A DNA stretch of 64,000 bases. It comes from Branchinecta lynchi. Its lineage: Eukaryota; Arthropoda; Branchiopoda; Anostraca; Branchinectidae. The position numbers and the translations under genes are program-made. A model generated the notes under the pieces. The model was not told where the DNA came from and did not search any database. It saw only the letters and a list, made by a program, of their open reading frames with translations. The stretch is taken from positions 15,744,142 through 15,808,141 of the forward strand of contig JAKZAP010000015.1 in the NCBI GenBank assembly GCA_023053575.1. The letters run 5' to 3'. Of this stretch, positions 29,178-40,917 are shown piece after piece (the stretch's first letter is position 1; every line of letters starts with the position of its first letter).

Positions 29178-29925
29178 ATCTTTGTACCGTCTTTTTCTTT
29201 TTCAAGCGGTCACAACAGCTTATTCTCCTACTCTACTTATTCCGAGTTAAAGAAAACATGGCAAAGCGAGTCCTCTCCTTCACTTTCACGACAGAGCGAC
29301 ACAGCCGAACAAATAAAAAACTAAATTTGGTTGAGAAAATTGTCCTCCAAAAGCGTTTTGTGTCATTTAAAAAAAAAAACCTAAAGTATAAAAACTGATT
29401 AACGAAAAACACATTCGTGACGTACGACGTGCGAATCCCTATATTCAAATAATGTGTACAACGGGTACGTCAGCTACGATGCTTCATCAGCGATATTTCG
29501 GCCCTTCTTGGCAAGGGTCCTCGTCAGGCTGTCGATCTTCAGGGTTAACTTCGGGGAAGGAAACAAACCTGTAATAATCCGATTATTACAGGCAGGTATT
29601 ATTACAGGTTTGCTTACAGACTTTTTTTATTTTAAGATATTTTTTGTATCATCAGGATTTACACACCGTCTTTTTCTTTTTCAAGCGATCTCAAGAGCTT
29701 ATTCTCTCCTACTCTGATTATTCCGAGTTAAACAAAACATGGCAAAGCGAACCCTCCCCTGCATTTTCAATACAGAGTGACACAGCCAAACAAATTAAAA
29801 CCTAAACTCGGTTAGGAAAATTGTCGTCAAATAGCATTTTGTGTAATTTTTTTTTTTTTTAAACAACCGAAAGTACAAAAACTGATTAACAAAAAATACA
29901 TTTGTGACGTATGACGTGCGAACCC
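29178..29925 (+). repeat. About 260-bp direct repeats around a fold-back fragment
   Basis: 29178-29437 and 29670-29925 share CCGTCTTTTTCTTTTTCAAG, TTATTCCGAGTTAAA and AAACATGGCAAAGCGA, and end with GTGACGTA(C/T)GACGTGCGAA. Between them lies a fragment of the fold-back element seen at 40714-40899 (about 29466-29612: TACGTCAGCTACGAT, CGATATTTCGGCCC, AACAAACCTGTAATAA). Confidence 0.7.
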
Positions 29926-31975
29926 ATGCTTATCCTGGCAGTCCTGGACAGAGCGCACAAGTTGGGACTACCTCTCCTCAGAAGCAATGTCGCTGGACAG
30001 CTAGGCGAGAATTAACGAGTACTTTAAGATTCGCTACCTCACTGAGATTTCCCTTCCCTAGATTTTCCCTATGAACCGGGCTCGGCCACGCAAGGGACAG
30101 TTGGAGAAGGGGATTCCGGGAATTTTTGGCAGGCCTAATCCTCTTGTTACGCATTATCCAAAAATTCCTGCATCAGGAGAGGATACAAGTCACAAGTTTC
30201 ACTGGTCGGCCCAGTACTTCCAATTTTATGAGACATACCGTTGAAATCAGCAACGGCAATTTGCGAATAATCTGTTGTGATTTAGAAGAAGTTATGCATG
30301 AATCGTTAAAGTTATGCATGAACGTTATAGGAAAAATTCAGCAGATGCTTTTGGCAGGTTTTTTGTCTCTTCCTGGCAATGCTTGCTTTGCTATAATTCC
30401 TAACACACTTCTGTTCTGTTTATGTCTAATATCTGTTTTCTTTTTAAAAAATAATTTAAAGAATTTCTCCATTCAACGTTCACAGACAATTGACTGAATT
30501 ATTTTGTATTTTGAACATTTTGTTCTCCCATTCCTTATATTTATTTTTATTAATATTTTATGCTCTCATTTAAAAACCAAAATATTTGAAAGAATTTTAT
30601 TTTGTTTTGATCATAAAATTGCCTTGTGTTGGACTTGGTCATACCCCAACCAATGCCGTTGATTGGTTGACAACAAATTTAAGTCATCGTTTCGGCGACC
30701 TTTCGCGTTTTTCTAAGATTCACTGCCGTGTGGTTGACTTGGTCATATAGAGTATTCAGGCTTTCTAAAGATATAAAATTCCATAGTTAATACCGAACAG
30801 CGTCCCAACCAACACAGTTGATTTGTTGACAGAAAACGTTTCTCGTTATTCCGAGATTCAGATAGTGAGTATTCGACAATCTTGACAAGGGTCCTGTTCA
30901 GGCAGCCATAAAAAATATGATTTTCTTCTGTTTTCTGTCTACCATAAAAAAAATTATAATTTTTTTTGTTTACAATATGCAAATTCCTAAAATATCAAAT
31001 TATCAGTCCTCTTGATTTAAAAATCAACTTCCGTTTTGTTCTGTTGAAACGGGACACACCCACTCCTGTCAAACAGACATTTCTTAGTTTTTTCTGACCT
31101 TCTTGTCCTTGCTGCACCAAAAACATGATCTCTGCTATAAAAAATTTCATGGATAATAATTCATAAAATATTAAAAATATCAGTCATCTTTTTCAAAAAC
31201 CAATTTCCATTTTTTTCTGTGAAATGGAACACTTCTGCAGTGATGTTCACATGCTACGGCCCTACATGACATAGCCTATGTGAATCCTACTGGAAAAGTG
31301 AATCCAACACCAGAAGAGATTCCACCTGCCCAAGACAAATCTTCCCTTCAGGTGAAACCTACTGGCAAAGTGAATTATCCTGCTTTGTGGTTTTTTCCAC
31401 ACAAGGTGAAAGCACTTCGACAAAAGTTAATGAGTTCCAAGAAGAAAGGAAGGAATGAGTTACAAGGTCAGTAATAGGATTCTAAAGTGTAACTATAAAG
31501 GCAGTCATTCACACTGGCAACAAGAACCACTCTTGGATACCAGGTAAAGAAAATAAAATGCAACTTTTCTGTTTTCTGGCCTATTTTATAGAATTTCTAG
31601 GGTCAGGGTGAAGGGTGAGGCGTGGGAAACCAAGACAGAGTTTCCTGGTGTCTCTAGAACTGAAATATGAAGAATTCATATTTCACTGGCTTCCTTCAGA
31701 CCAACAATCAATAATAAAAGGAGATTCTTATTCACCTCAGTAGGAGATTCCCTTTTCTCCAAAAAGTCTGGTGCCCAACTGTTCATAGCAGGCATCAAAA
31801 ACTGTTACAACTTAAAAGGTGCTGAGTGTCATATACAGTGGCCCATCCAATAAAAGGTGCTAGAATTACCTTCTGCTTGTAGCACCTTTGCAGTCAACTA
31901 CAACTTTATTGTAAGTTTCCCCACACTCAACTTGAAAGACATTTGAATCTCTTGCCAGAAAAGTGTTCGAAGGAG
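29926..31975. other. Unassigned interval
   Basis: AT-rich sequence without recognisable genes. A 64-codon frame at 31280-31474 contains the phrase CCTACTGG(A/C)AAAGTGAAT twice but has no recognisable similarity. Confidence 0.4.
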
Positions 31976-33740
31976 AGCCAGCGTTGCCAAGTCTTCGAAA
32001 GAAAATGTACCGAAAAACGCCCGAAAAATGTACCAACTGACAAAAAAGTTGTACCAAGTCCAAAAATTTTTCAAGCGCGTTGCGCTTCGCGCAACACTCG
32101 GATCGTTTTCGATGAACGATAGCCTACACCAGAAGACATTTCTTTGCCGAAACTACTTATCAGACCCCTCTTTCCCCAACCGAGGTCAGGTTGGGTTCAG
32201 CCCCAAAATTAGCACAATATGGGACATGACCAGGACATGACTCAGTTATTTCACTGACCTGAAAAAGTGACATAACAGAGTCTTTTATTTTTACAATCCA
32301 AACTTGCATTTAAAAATCCAGGATTTTCAGCGTGTTCCACCCTACTTACCATAGTCAGGGGCGTTACTTGTTTTTTGCGGAAATTCAGCTATAGTACCAT
32401 ACATTTTCCGGCTTTTAACGTGTTTCAGACCCCAAGAATTTCTATTCTAAAAGGAAAACTAAATGATACACCATTCTTCCAAATAGGGAATACTACAAAA
32501 TGCGCCGCAGGCGAAATTTTGTGTAAAACTTACTGTAATGCATCAGTTGACATTGTTCCTTTCATGTAAATTCATATATTTAATTTCACATATTCGGCTA
32601 TTCGTTTCAACTTTTGCTAAGAAGCGAAGCTTCCAACGACTGTACCCAGAACAAATTTTTTATTAAATCAGCATTTTTTCCGGAAAAATTTGCGGCCAAC
32701 AAATGTTTGCAGAACTTGATTTCTTACGTATAAAAGACCCGGTGTGCGAACAAGAATACCGACGACCGACAAAAGCATTCAGAATCGGATTTCTTCTGTG
32801 TTTTGCCCGACAAGATTTTAAAGAACTTTATTTTTTACGCGTAAATAGAAGCCGATGTACCGAAGAGACTTACACTTTCGGCATGCGCCCGATAAAAAGT
32901 TACAGAATTTGATTTTTGACTAAACACGCCGTGCGGCAACGTCGTACATTTCCCGCCAGCACAGAATAGAACTGGGGTAAAAATAACTGTAATGCATCAG
33001 TTGAGATTATTCCTTTGATGTAATTTCGTATTTTAAGTTCACGTATTTGGCTTTTCATTTTAGCCTTCGCTAAAAAGCGAAGCTTCCAACGACTGTACCA
33101 AGAAAAAGTTAAACTATCTGCCTTTTTTTTCCGGAAAAATTTAGCTATACCTACCATACAAGTTCCAGCTTTTCACGTATTTCAGCAAATTTCAATCCTA
33201 AAACGCCAAGCTAAATGAAACACTGTTCTTCTAAATAAAGAATACTACAAAATGCGCCTTATGCAAAATTTTGTGTGAACTAACTGTAACAACGCATCAA
33301 TTGAGGTTATTCCTTTGGTATAATTTCGTATCGCCTAATTTTGTATTCGGCTTTTCATTTTAACTTTCGCTGGAAAGCGAAGGTTCCAACGACTGTACCA
33401 TGGCAAGTTATACCAAGCGCCGCCGGCGAAATTTGTTTAATCTGTTTTTTGCGGAAATTCAGCTATAGTACCATACATTTTCCGGCTTTTAACGTGTTTC
33501 AGACCCCAAGAATTTCTATTCTAAAAGGAAAACTAAATGATACACCATTCTTCCAAATAGGGAATACTACAAAATGCGCCGCAGGCGAAATTTTGTGTAA
33601 AACTTACTGTAATGCAACAGTTGACATTGTTCCTTTGATGTAAATTCATATATTTAATTTCACATATTCGGCTATTCGTTTCAACTTTTGCTAAGAAGCG
33701 AAGCTTCCAACGACTGTACCCAATTTGCGGCCAACAAATG
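31976..33740 (+). repeat. Degenerate array of about 300-bp units related to the hAT interior at 60978-62288
   Basis: Units contain TTTCAGACCCC, AATACTACAAAATGCGCC, TGTAATGCATCAGTTGA and GCGAAGCTTCCAACGACTGT. The TGATGCATTACAG-type landmark recurs at about 32538, 32992, 33293 and 33613. Two blocks, about 32373-32700 and 33445-33725, are almost identical to each other. A hAT-like end CAGGGGCGTTACT is at 32356, preceded by CGTGTTCCACCCTACTTACC as in the TIR element at 53266. Confidence 0.7.
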
Positions 33741-33839
33741 TTCACAGAACTTGAAGCTAATGATGTCAAGTTTGGAGTGCCCCAAGGCTCAGTGCTTGGT
33801 CACATTTATGTACCAATAGCACGATTCGCGAACCCTCGT

Positions 33840-34045
33840 CGGGAGCATGAGTCACATGAGAAATAGTGGCATTTGCAGCGATTAGTGATTTGTCGTTACT
33901 GGGCTTGGAACCTAAGACAATAATAATGAAATTTTGTGTCTCCGGATTTAAACGACCAGTCGTGCCTATTATGCTAATGCAACCTGGTTCCGAAATTAAA
34001 TTCATCAGTTCTTAAATCCGGAGACCCAAATTTCAAATATTACAT
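33840..34045 (-). repeat. Dispersed repeat shared with 10150-10240 and 12190-12230
   Basis: In reverse complement it carries AAATCCGGAGACCCAAATTT and TTAGGTTCC..GCCCAGTAAC. The first phrase also appears in direct orientation at about 34013. Confidence 0.55.
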
Positions 34046-34154
34046 TCTAACCCCGCTAGCAATGGATCACTGATCTACAGCTCTTGCCGCGATTCACTAT
34101 TTTCCATGCGCGTTATGTTCCAGACGACTGTTCGCATATGGTACTATTGATGTA

Positions 34155-34405
34155 AGTTTAACTGAAAAAGGCTGAGATGGGACAATCTAGTTATCCATCT
34201 CTTATTCACTTCAAGAGGCTTGAAAACCCGACGAAAATGCCCTTCGTTGCTCCGCTATTCACGAATAGTCGATTTTAATATAGTGGAATCTTCCTGTCAG
34301 ATTTTGCGGTGTTTAACGAAAAATAAGTGGTCACGCATGCCGGCCATAGACATTCTGAAAGTCATGGTAGAGGAAATAGTGAAAAATGACGCAGTCGTTT
34401 AACAC
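34155..34405 (+). mobile_element. TTAA-type MITE, degenerate fragment
   Basis: It starts AGTTTAACTGAAAAAGGC like the elements at 40481, 44917 and 55680, and carries the shared interior AAGAGGCTTGAA...TTGCTCCGCTATTCACGAATA. The right end is not clear. Confidence 0.5.
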
Positions 34406-35084
34406 AATCAAATTAATGATTAATTGAGAATATATATGTACATATCTGTATTTGAAAGCTACTAAGCCATATACAGAAACACAAAACAAAAAACAATCTC
34501 AAATAACAAACAACCTCACATTCTTGACTTAATATCCTACCGACTTTCTACTAAACTAATAACTTTTCTATATATCAATGGGTCTTGAAAAGGCCTAAAA
34601 CAGCCGAAGCCGTGGAATTCATTTTAAAGCAGTGCTTAGTTTTACATTATTCGGTAGTTTGAATGTTTAAACATAAAGAGTAATTAGTGAGAGGTCTGCT
34701 TTAAATGACGAAGTGGAAAACAACTAGTATATTGTCAGGCTTGATTTTGAACATTTACGGTATTTGCGCTGTCGCTAATTTGATCGGTATTGTTTGTAAA
34801 CCGCTCAGATTTACTTTCGCTGTTTTAATAGTATCTGGTTTTGTCTGGTGCTGTTTTCGAGCCCTTTTAGCTGTTGCTGTTTTCCGACATAACAAAATGT
34901 GCCCAGTTTTTACAAATTTTCTACTGATTCTTTGAACAAACAGTAAACCTGGGTGACGTCACCATCTACCAGATCCATTAGAATTCAGCGTGTTCACCAG
35001 GGACGGGCCTTGACCAACGTGGTCCTTGATCAAGCTGCGCCAGCCAAAATTTTGTCAAATTCACCTGAACTTGATGATTTTTAG

Positions 35085-35410
35085 GGAATCTACCGGATTA
35101 TTGTTCAGGGAATCTACCGGAATTTTACTGGGAATCTACAGAGATCTTGTTCAAAGAATCTACCGGAACTTGACTCAGGGAATCAAATGGAACTCTCAGG
35201 GAATATACTAGAGATTTACCGGATTATTGTTCAGGGAATCCATCGGAATTTTAATGGGAGTCTAAAGAGATCTTGTTCAAAGAATCTACCCGGACTTGAC
35301 TCAGGGAATCAAATGGAACTCTCAGGAAATATACTAGAGGTTATATCTACCGGATAGGGAGTAGATTCCCGCACAGAATCTACCAGAATTTGGCTTAGAC
35401 AATCTGCTAG
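35085..35410 (+). repeat. Minisatellite, copy 2, with a higher-order duplication
   Basis: Imperfect GAATCTACCGGAATTTT units of about 24 bp. On top of this a block of about 130 bp (GTTCAGGGAATC to GGAATATACTAGAG) is present twice, at about 35088-35214 and 35221-35341. Confidence 0.8.
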
Positions 35411-35714
35411 AATTTACTGGACTCGCAGCATACCGGGATTACCCCGACACACAACTTACCAGTGATCTGTGCATACAGACAACACAGCCCAAAACTTTCA
35501 CCGGGTGATTCCGCAATCTTCTAAATTTTTGTAGCTTTCAAGAATCAGGTAATGTACTGACACTTAAATAATTTCCAATTACAAATACTGTCTCAGGACT
35601 AATTCCACGGTACCGTCCGTTTTGGACAGCTTTCTCGAGTCCTTCCGATGAGAAGGTGAGAAGAGTTCTAAAATGAGTTAGACTGGTTCGGACATGATTT
35701 CGAAAGCTGCCAGG

Positions 35715-36030
35715 AGAGCCGCTGAACAAACTAAAGTTTGAAGATGGCGATGGCCCTCGGGCTCTAAGCAAATATATCATATCATATCATATCATATTCG
35801 AAGTCTTTCGTGAACTGAAAGGTGCCTTACCACTATTATGGAAAGCGTTCAAGCTAGTTAAGACCATCCCTATTACCTCAGCAAAAGGGGAAAGAATTTT
35901 TAGCTAGATGAACTTGGTTAAGACCACCTTACGTTCAATAATGGCTGACCAGCATCTAGAAAGTCTGTTCCTAATCGCATGTGCAATCGATCTAGTTGAC
36001 GAATGTGAAACTGGATGTGTTGTGGGCAAG
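35715..36030 (+). pseudogene. hAT transposase C-terminal remnant 2
   Basis: Reads LLWKAFKLVKTIPITSAKGERIFS, a stop, then MNLVKTTLRSIMADQHLESLFL. GERIFS and LVKTTLRSIM are the hAT dimerisation hallmarks (ERSFS, IKTxLRSTM). The upstream catalytic region is missing. Confidence 0.75.
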
Positions 36031-36059
36031 TGAGTAACGCATAAAACGCGATTAAGCCT

Positions 36060-36434
36060 AGGTTCAGAGAGACGTTCACACTGAGACGATATCGGCCATC
36101 GCCGAGGTTTTCGTCGCCAAAATCGGCGATTTCAGTTGCTTCGTCGATTTTCAATGTTGGGGAAATTCAACTTTAATCGGGCGACAGTGCGATTTTATGC
36201 ACGCAACAGCAACATGGACGACACTTTCGATGATTCAATTTTAGAAAAATTATTTATTTTTATTATTTTAATTATTTAAATTATTTTACGGGTTATTTTT
36301 AATTATTTTAAGTATTTTTCGTGTTAAATTCTGTTGCCGACAAAAATTCAGTGCGAACATCCAGGCGACAAAAATCTTTTATCTCTGCGATTGAAAAATC
36401 TCGTTCATCGCCGCGACTTGCTCTGTCTGAACCT
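36060..36434. mobile_element. Short element with terminal inverted repeats AGGTTCAGA(G/C)AGA
   Basis: The left end AGGTTCAGAGAGAC and right end GTCTGAACCT are inverted with one mismatch. The AT-rich interior has inverted CGATATCGGCCATCGCCGA-like motifs. No clear target duplication, so the class is not assigned. Confidence 0.5.
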
Positions 36435-36447
36435 TGAGTAATAAATG

Positions 36448-36900
36448 TTTCAATTTCAATTTCAATTTCAATTTATTTTAAAAATTCCTTCACGGGCAAG
36501 CCGAACATTGGATTTTTCGTCTTAAACATAATAACATCAACACCTTTGTCATAATTTTGTCATAAATAATAAACTTAAATACAATTCGAATCACTGTAAG
36601 TGATCATTTACAATTACACTTATATTAGAACTGAAATTCAAATCACTATAGCATAAACAAGAGTTACAACGAATTATGCATTTAGGGCGGATTGAAGTTC
36701 GAAAACTTTCCAGTTTTAAGCGACAAACGACTAGGCCTGAGATCCAACAGTCCAGTAACATATCACTTATCTTAAATATTCCTGAAAACCTGACAAAATC
36801 CGTTACTTTGTTTGTCCGTTATCCAGGGATAATCAATTTGATACGGAAATTATTATTTTGGACTTGTGGAACCTCTGTGTACTTGTCCCTCTATGCTTAA
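36448..36900 (-). mobile_element. Possible LINE 3' end with (TTGAAA)n tail
   Basis: On the minus strand AAAATAAATTGAAATTGAAA forms a polyadenylation-like signal followed by hexanucleotide repeats, a layout typical of LINE 3' ends. No RT sequence could be recognised beside it. Confidence 0.35.
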
Positions 36901-37851
36901 AATACATATCAACTGGAAATATAACCCATTGCCGAAAAAATTAAAAATATCAGATTCATTGCAAGACATGTTCTAAAATAGTTTTCCTACTTTTCGACAG
37001 GCGAAATTACTCCGATGTCGCATCTTTAGCGCTGGAAATGCAGGTCTTGCTTTCTGGTCAAATTCTCCAAGTCTGTGTGAATTTGGGTTTATCATGCAGG
37101 CAGCGCAGACTCTGCACATTGTTACTATAGCCCCGGGTGAAAAAATACAAAATCCCTCAGATAAGTCAAAATATTTCAGTGTAAATCAGATGTAAAGCTG
37201 ACAATTAAATAATACTTTAATGAGCCTATATCTTGTTTTCTGTTGTTTGTAACACATAATGGAAGCCAGAACACAAGCCAAGGAAAAGTATTTGTAGATG
37301 GTTAAAGACCTAATCCAAACAGTCGTTTTACCTTCTCTTACTGATCGGAAGCCATCATTTTATTTAGATTTGAACTTGATTGCCGGGTTGCTGTTTTGGA
37401 TAAACCCTCGCAGAACGTCTTCTTTTCCAGATGACGAAATTGTCCATGTTTGGTTAGCAAAGAATTATAAGACTTGAATAATTATTTTTGTTATGTCTTC
37501 AGGAGTACCACAATAGTCTTTTTTTTTTTTTAAATTATATTTGTAATAAACAGTTGGAGCAGTAGATGGAAACTATTATTTTGATCCTTGGCCCCTTACG
37601 TTCCATAACGTTTGTTCCGGATAATTGGCTGGGATTTAGTCCAGACCGAATTATTTAAAACCTAGGACTTTTTTATTTTTTTTAATTTGCTCATTGTTGC
37701 ACGGTGTTTTTGGTGGTTCTGAATATTTATAGTGGCAGTAGAGATGGTTATCATTGTGTGTGGTAGACAGGGGCGTCCCGAGGGGGGGGAGGTCGGTGTG
37801 TGTGTGTGTTGCCCCCCCCCCCCAGAAGGTCCGTGGACAAAAAAAATCCGG

Positions 37852-37891
37852 TAAATTTTGACTGGTGCGGCAAGCCGCGCCAGTCAAAATT
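37852..37891. repeat. Near-perfect hairpin in the hAT element
   Basis: AAATTTTGACTGG.GCGGC and GCCGC.CCAGTCAAAATTT are inverted with a two-base loop and one mismatch. Confidence 0.8.
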
Positions 37892-37914
37892 TGTCAAATT
37901 CGTCTGAACTTGAT

Positions 37915-38705
37915 GATTTTTATGGATTCTACCGGATATTTGCTCAGGGAACCTACCGGAATTTTGATAAGTGCATCTACCGAAATCTTGCTCAAGGAAT
38001 CCACCAGAACTTGTCTCAGGGAATTTACTGGAGGCTGGATCAGGGGATCTACCAGACTTTCCCCCATGGAATCTACTAGAATTTTGGAATCTACTGGAAT
38101 TTTGCTCAGGGGATCTACCGGAATACTGTACAGAGGATCTACCGGAATTTTGCTCCGGAAATCTACCGGAATTTTGCTCAGGGCATCTACCGAAATCTTA
38201 GTCAATGAATCTACCGGAACTAGATTTACTGGAGACTGGATGAGGGGAACTACCGGACTTTGCCTCACGGAATCTACGAGAATTTTGGAATCTAGAGAAT
38301 TTTGATCAGGGAATCAACCGGAATTTTGCTCAGAGAATCTACCGGAATTTTGCTCCAGAAATCTACCGGAATTTCGCTCAGGGAACTACCGGAATTTTGC
38401 TCAGGTCATCTACCGTAATCTTGCTCAAGGAATCTACCGGAACTTGTCTCAGGAAATTTACTGGAGGCTGGATCAGGGGATCTACCGGGTTTTGCCCCAC
38501 GGAATCTACGACTATTTTGGAATCTATCAGAATTTTGCTAAGGGAATCTACCAGAGTTTTCCTCATAGAATCTACTGAAATTGTACTCAAGGAATCTATC
38601 TGAACTTGTCTCGGGGATTTTACTAGAGGCTAGATCGAGGAATCTACCGGACTTCCCTCCACGGAATCAACCAGAATTTGGCTCAGGGAGTCTACTGGAA
38701 TTGTA
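37915..38705 (+). repeat. Large minisatellite of about 24-bp units
   Basis: About 30 imperfect units, consensus around GAATCTACCGGAATTTTG followed by CTCAGG. Because the unit is a multiple of three, long frames open on both strands (up to 146 codons); these are not genes. A higher-order pattern with CTGGAGGCTGGATCAGGGGA recurs about every 210-420 bp. Confidence 0.9.
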
Positions 38706-38895
38706 TTGCTAACAAAATAAGCATAGACTCACGGCTTACCAGGATGACCCCGGCACACAACTTAACGGTGATTCTTGCAGACAGACAACATAGTGTACCG
38801 GAACAGTCATCGTGTGATTCCGGTAATCTCCCAAGTTTTTTGTAGCTTTCAAGGATTAGGCAACCTACTGAAGTCCATCATTTCCACCTACATTT

Positions 38896-39024
38896 TATTA
38901 GAACTGTATTTCGGCCCTTCTTGGCAAGGGTCCTCTTCAGGCTCAAGCCACTCAAGCTGGAAAACCACAAAATCATTTTCCAGATTGAGCCTGAAGAGGA
39001 CCCTTGTCAAGAAGGGCCAAAATA
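38896..39024. repeat. Fold-back element with CCCTTCTTGGCAAGGGTCCT arms
   Basis: Left arm TTAGAACTGTATTTCGGCCC...CTCTTCAGGCTCAA and right arm TTGAGCCTGAAGAG...GGGCCAAAATATAGCTCTAA are inverted over about 50 bp. The same arm core occurs at 29490 and 40750. Confidence 0.85.
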
Positions 39025-39668
39025 TAGCTCTAATAATATGTAGCTGACTTATCCGTTTTGCACCGTCAACTATGATTCGCAGTCAACTTGTGCTGAAAGA
39101 CCCTATCAAGGGCCCTCTTCTGGCTTAAAGCCACTGAAGTTGGAAAAACGAACTTGTGGGATCAGCTGATGTATCCATTTTGCACTATCAAACATGATTC
39201 GCAGTCGGCTTGGGCTGAAGGAATATTTAAAATTGTTTTCCTGATTTTCTACAAGGCTTAACTTCTCCGATGTCGCATCTTCAGCCCTGGAAAGGCAGGC
39301 CTTTGTTTAAATTCAAATTCTACGCGTCTGGATGGATTTTGGTTTGCCATGCAAGCAGCCCACGCTCTGAACGTTATTACGAAAACTACAAATCCCTCAG
39401 ATGTGTTCCAAATACTTCTATATTCAAATATCAGAATGAAAAATAAGCTGCCTTTTCAGTAAAACTTTAACGAGCCTATTTTGTGTTATTTGTAACACAC
39501 AATAGAAGTGAGGACACAACAGTAGTCCTATGCTAGATTTTCTACAGAGATGGTCATTACGGAGACGTTTCCGGTAAAACCTGAAAAACTCCGGTAAGAC
39601 TTTCCGGCAAAATTCTGAAGCTGCACCGCCCCCTATTAGGAATGTATCGGGACGCCCCTGGTGGTAGA

Positions 39669-40476
39669 AAGAACATTTTGTGTGGTCCGCTTTAAGTAGA
39701 GCAGCACAGTCATGAGCAAACAATTGGTAAGAAAGGACAACAGCACCAAGGTTATTTGAACGCTTAATTTGTCTTAAAGCCTGGCGAATTTCAGACATAT
39801 AGCTACAGGCTACACATGAACCTGCAGGTGACGGCATTTTAATAAAGGCTTAAGCAATTTCAAACACAATTCAAAACAGTGAACACGCGCTCATATGATC
39901 GAAAAAATTAGATAGCTACGTCAAATGCGAAGAGGCGTTTACAGCCACCACGCCAACTCTGCGTTAATCCTAGCTAACACTACTAAACTACTACACTACA
40001 CCACACTAAAACTAAAGAAACTGTAGAACTTCAGCAACTCAAGGCACCCAAACCATCCAAATTTCAAAAGGTAAGAAATCGCTCTCAGAAGTGCTTCTCT
40101 TGAAGACTTTCTATCTTGATACGTAATTTTAATTTTTAGTAGCCTCTCCTCCAGTCCTCTGTAGACTTTGCGACATTTTGGAGCAGGTTTGGCCGAGAGC
40201 CCTTAATCGCAGTGATACTTAATCCGGTTGGACAAGATTTGACCCTACCCTCTAGAGGAAGTAATCCTCTTGGGGACGTAAGATTTCCTGGGTGGCGGTA
40301 AACACCCTTTTACCATTTATACCTGCGCTACCTGAAATAAAAGGTGGAGGAAAACCGCGGTGGCGTTAGAACACTGCTACCGATAACCTTGTATCTTGAA
40401 ATACCTGTATTATAAGAATACAGATGTATTCTGATTCAACACCCTTCACTTCATGTTTTGATTGTTCTACCGTAGT
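39669..40476. other. Unassigned interval
   Basis: No genes or structured repeats recognised. Confidence 0.4.
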
Positions 40477-40713
40477 TTAAGGGTTAACTAAAAAGAGCCA
40501 AGATATGACGGTCTAGTTACCGATCAATTATTCACTTGAAGAGGCTTGAAGAGACTTTGTTGCTCCGCTATTCACGAATAACCGATTTTCAGATAGTGGA
40601 GTTTCCGTTTGGTTTGTGCCATTGAGCTACCTTCCACGAGCTGGTCACTGGCCACTGAAAAGCCGCGGTTTGTATTAAGTCTAGATTTACGCATCATTTT
40701 CCCAACAATGATT

Positions 40714-40899
40714 TCAACGGATACGTCAGCTATGATTCTTCATCAGCGATATTTTGGCCCTTCTTGGAAAGGGTCCTCGTCAGGCTGTCGGTCCTCTTGT
40801 TCGACTTCGGGGAAGGAAACAAACCTGTAACATTACAGGTTTGTTGGCCGAAATACCGAAATATCGCTGATGAAGAATCGTAGCTGACGTATCCGTTGA
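40714..40899. repeat. Fold-back element, complete
   Basis: Arms of about 45 bp (TCAACGGATACGTCAGCTAT, then TTCTTCATCAGCGATATTT) are inverted with one or two mismatches. An inner palindrome AAACCTGTAACATTACAGGTTT-like sequence lies in the loop. Fragments of the same family lie at 29466, 38896 and 57710. Confidence 0.9.
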
Positions 40900-40917
40900 A
40901 AACTGTTGGAATAAATA

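Larger units (their letters stand above)
34670..36050 (+). mobile_element. hAT remnant 2 with minisatellite
   Basis: Same layout as 10.3-11.7 kb: leader block (GAAGTGGAAAACAACTAGTA, then TTTGTCTGGTGCTGTTTTCG), the CTGAACTTGATGATTTTTAG leader, minisatellite, and hAT C-terminal remnant. A short insertion with (ATCAT)n is at about 35742-35800. Confidence 0.7.
36978..39522 (+). repeat. About 290-bp direct repeats, one outside and one inside a hAT element
   Basis: 36978-37275 and 39235-39522 share CTCCGATGTCGCATCTT, CATGCA(G/A)GCAGCCCA-like phrases, AAATCCCTCAGAT and TTGTAACACA(T/C)AAT. The second lies inside the element 37768-39660. Confidence 0.7.
37768..39660. mobile_element. Non-autonomous hAT element with perfect 8-bp target duplication
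   Basis: Terminal inverted repeats CAGGGGCGTCCCGA at both ends. The flanks GTGGTAGA (37760-37767 and 39661-39668) are identical 8-bp duplications, diagnostic of hAT. A G run follows the left terminus. The interior holds a near-perfect hairpin (37852-37891), the large minisatellite (37915-38700) and a fold-back fragment (38896-39024). No transposase is present; the related copies at 10.3-11.7 and 34.7-36.0 kb retain a transposase tail. Confidence 0.9.

Noticed and set aside
31280..31474. 64-codon proline/lysine-rich frame
   Set aside because: No recognisable domain, splice context or conservation signal. It may be chance in AT-rich DNA with a short internal repeat.
37865..38603. Open frames up to 146 codons on both strands
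   Set aside because: They are produced by the roughly 24-bp minisatellite unit, a multiple of three, and encode only the repeated octapeptide pattern.
40150..40400. Possible tRNA-derived SINE (GGTTTGGCCGAGAGCCC)
   Set aside because: Only an A-box-like phrase is present. No B box at the proper distance and no clear ends or tail were found.
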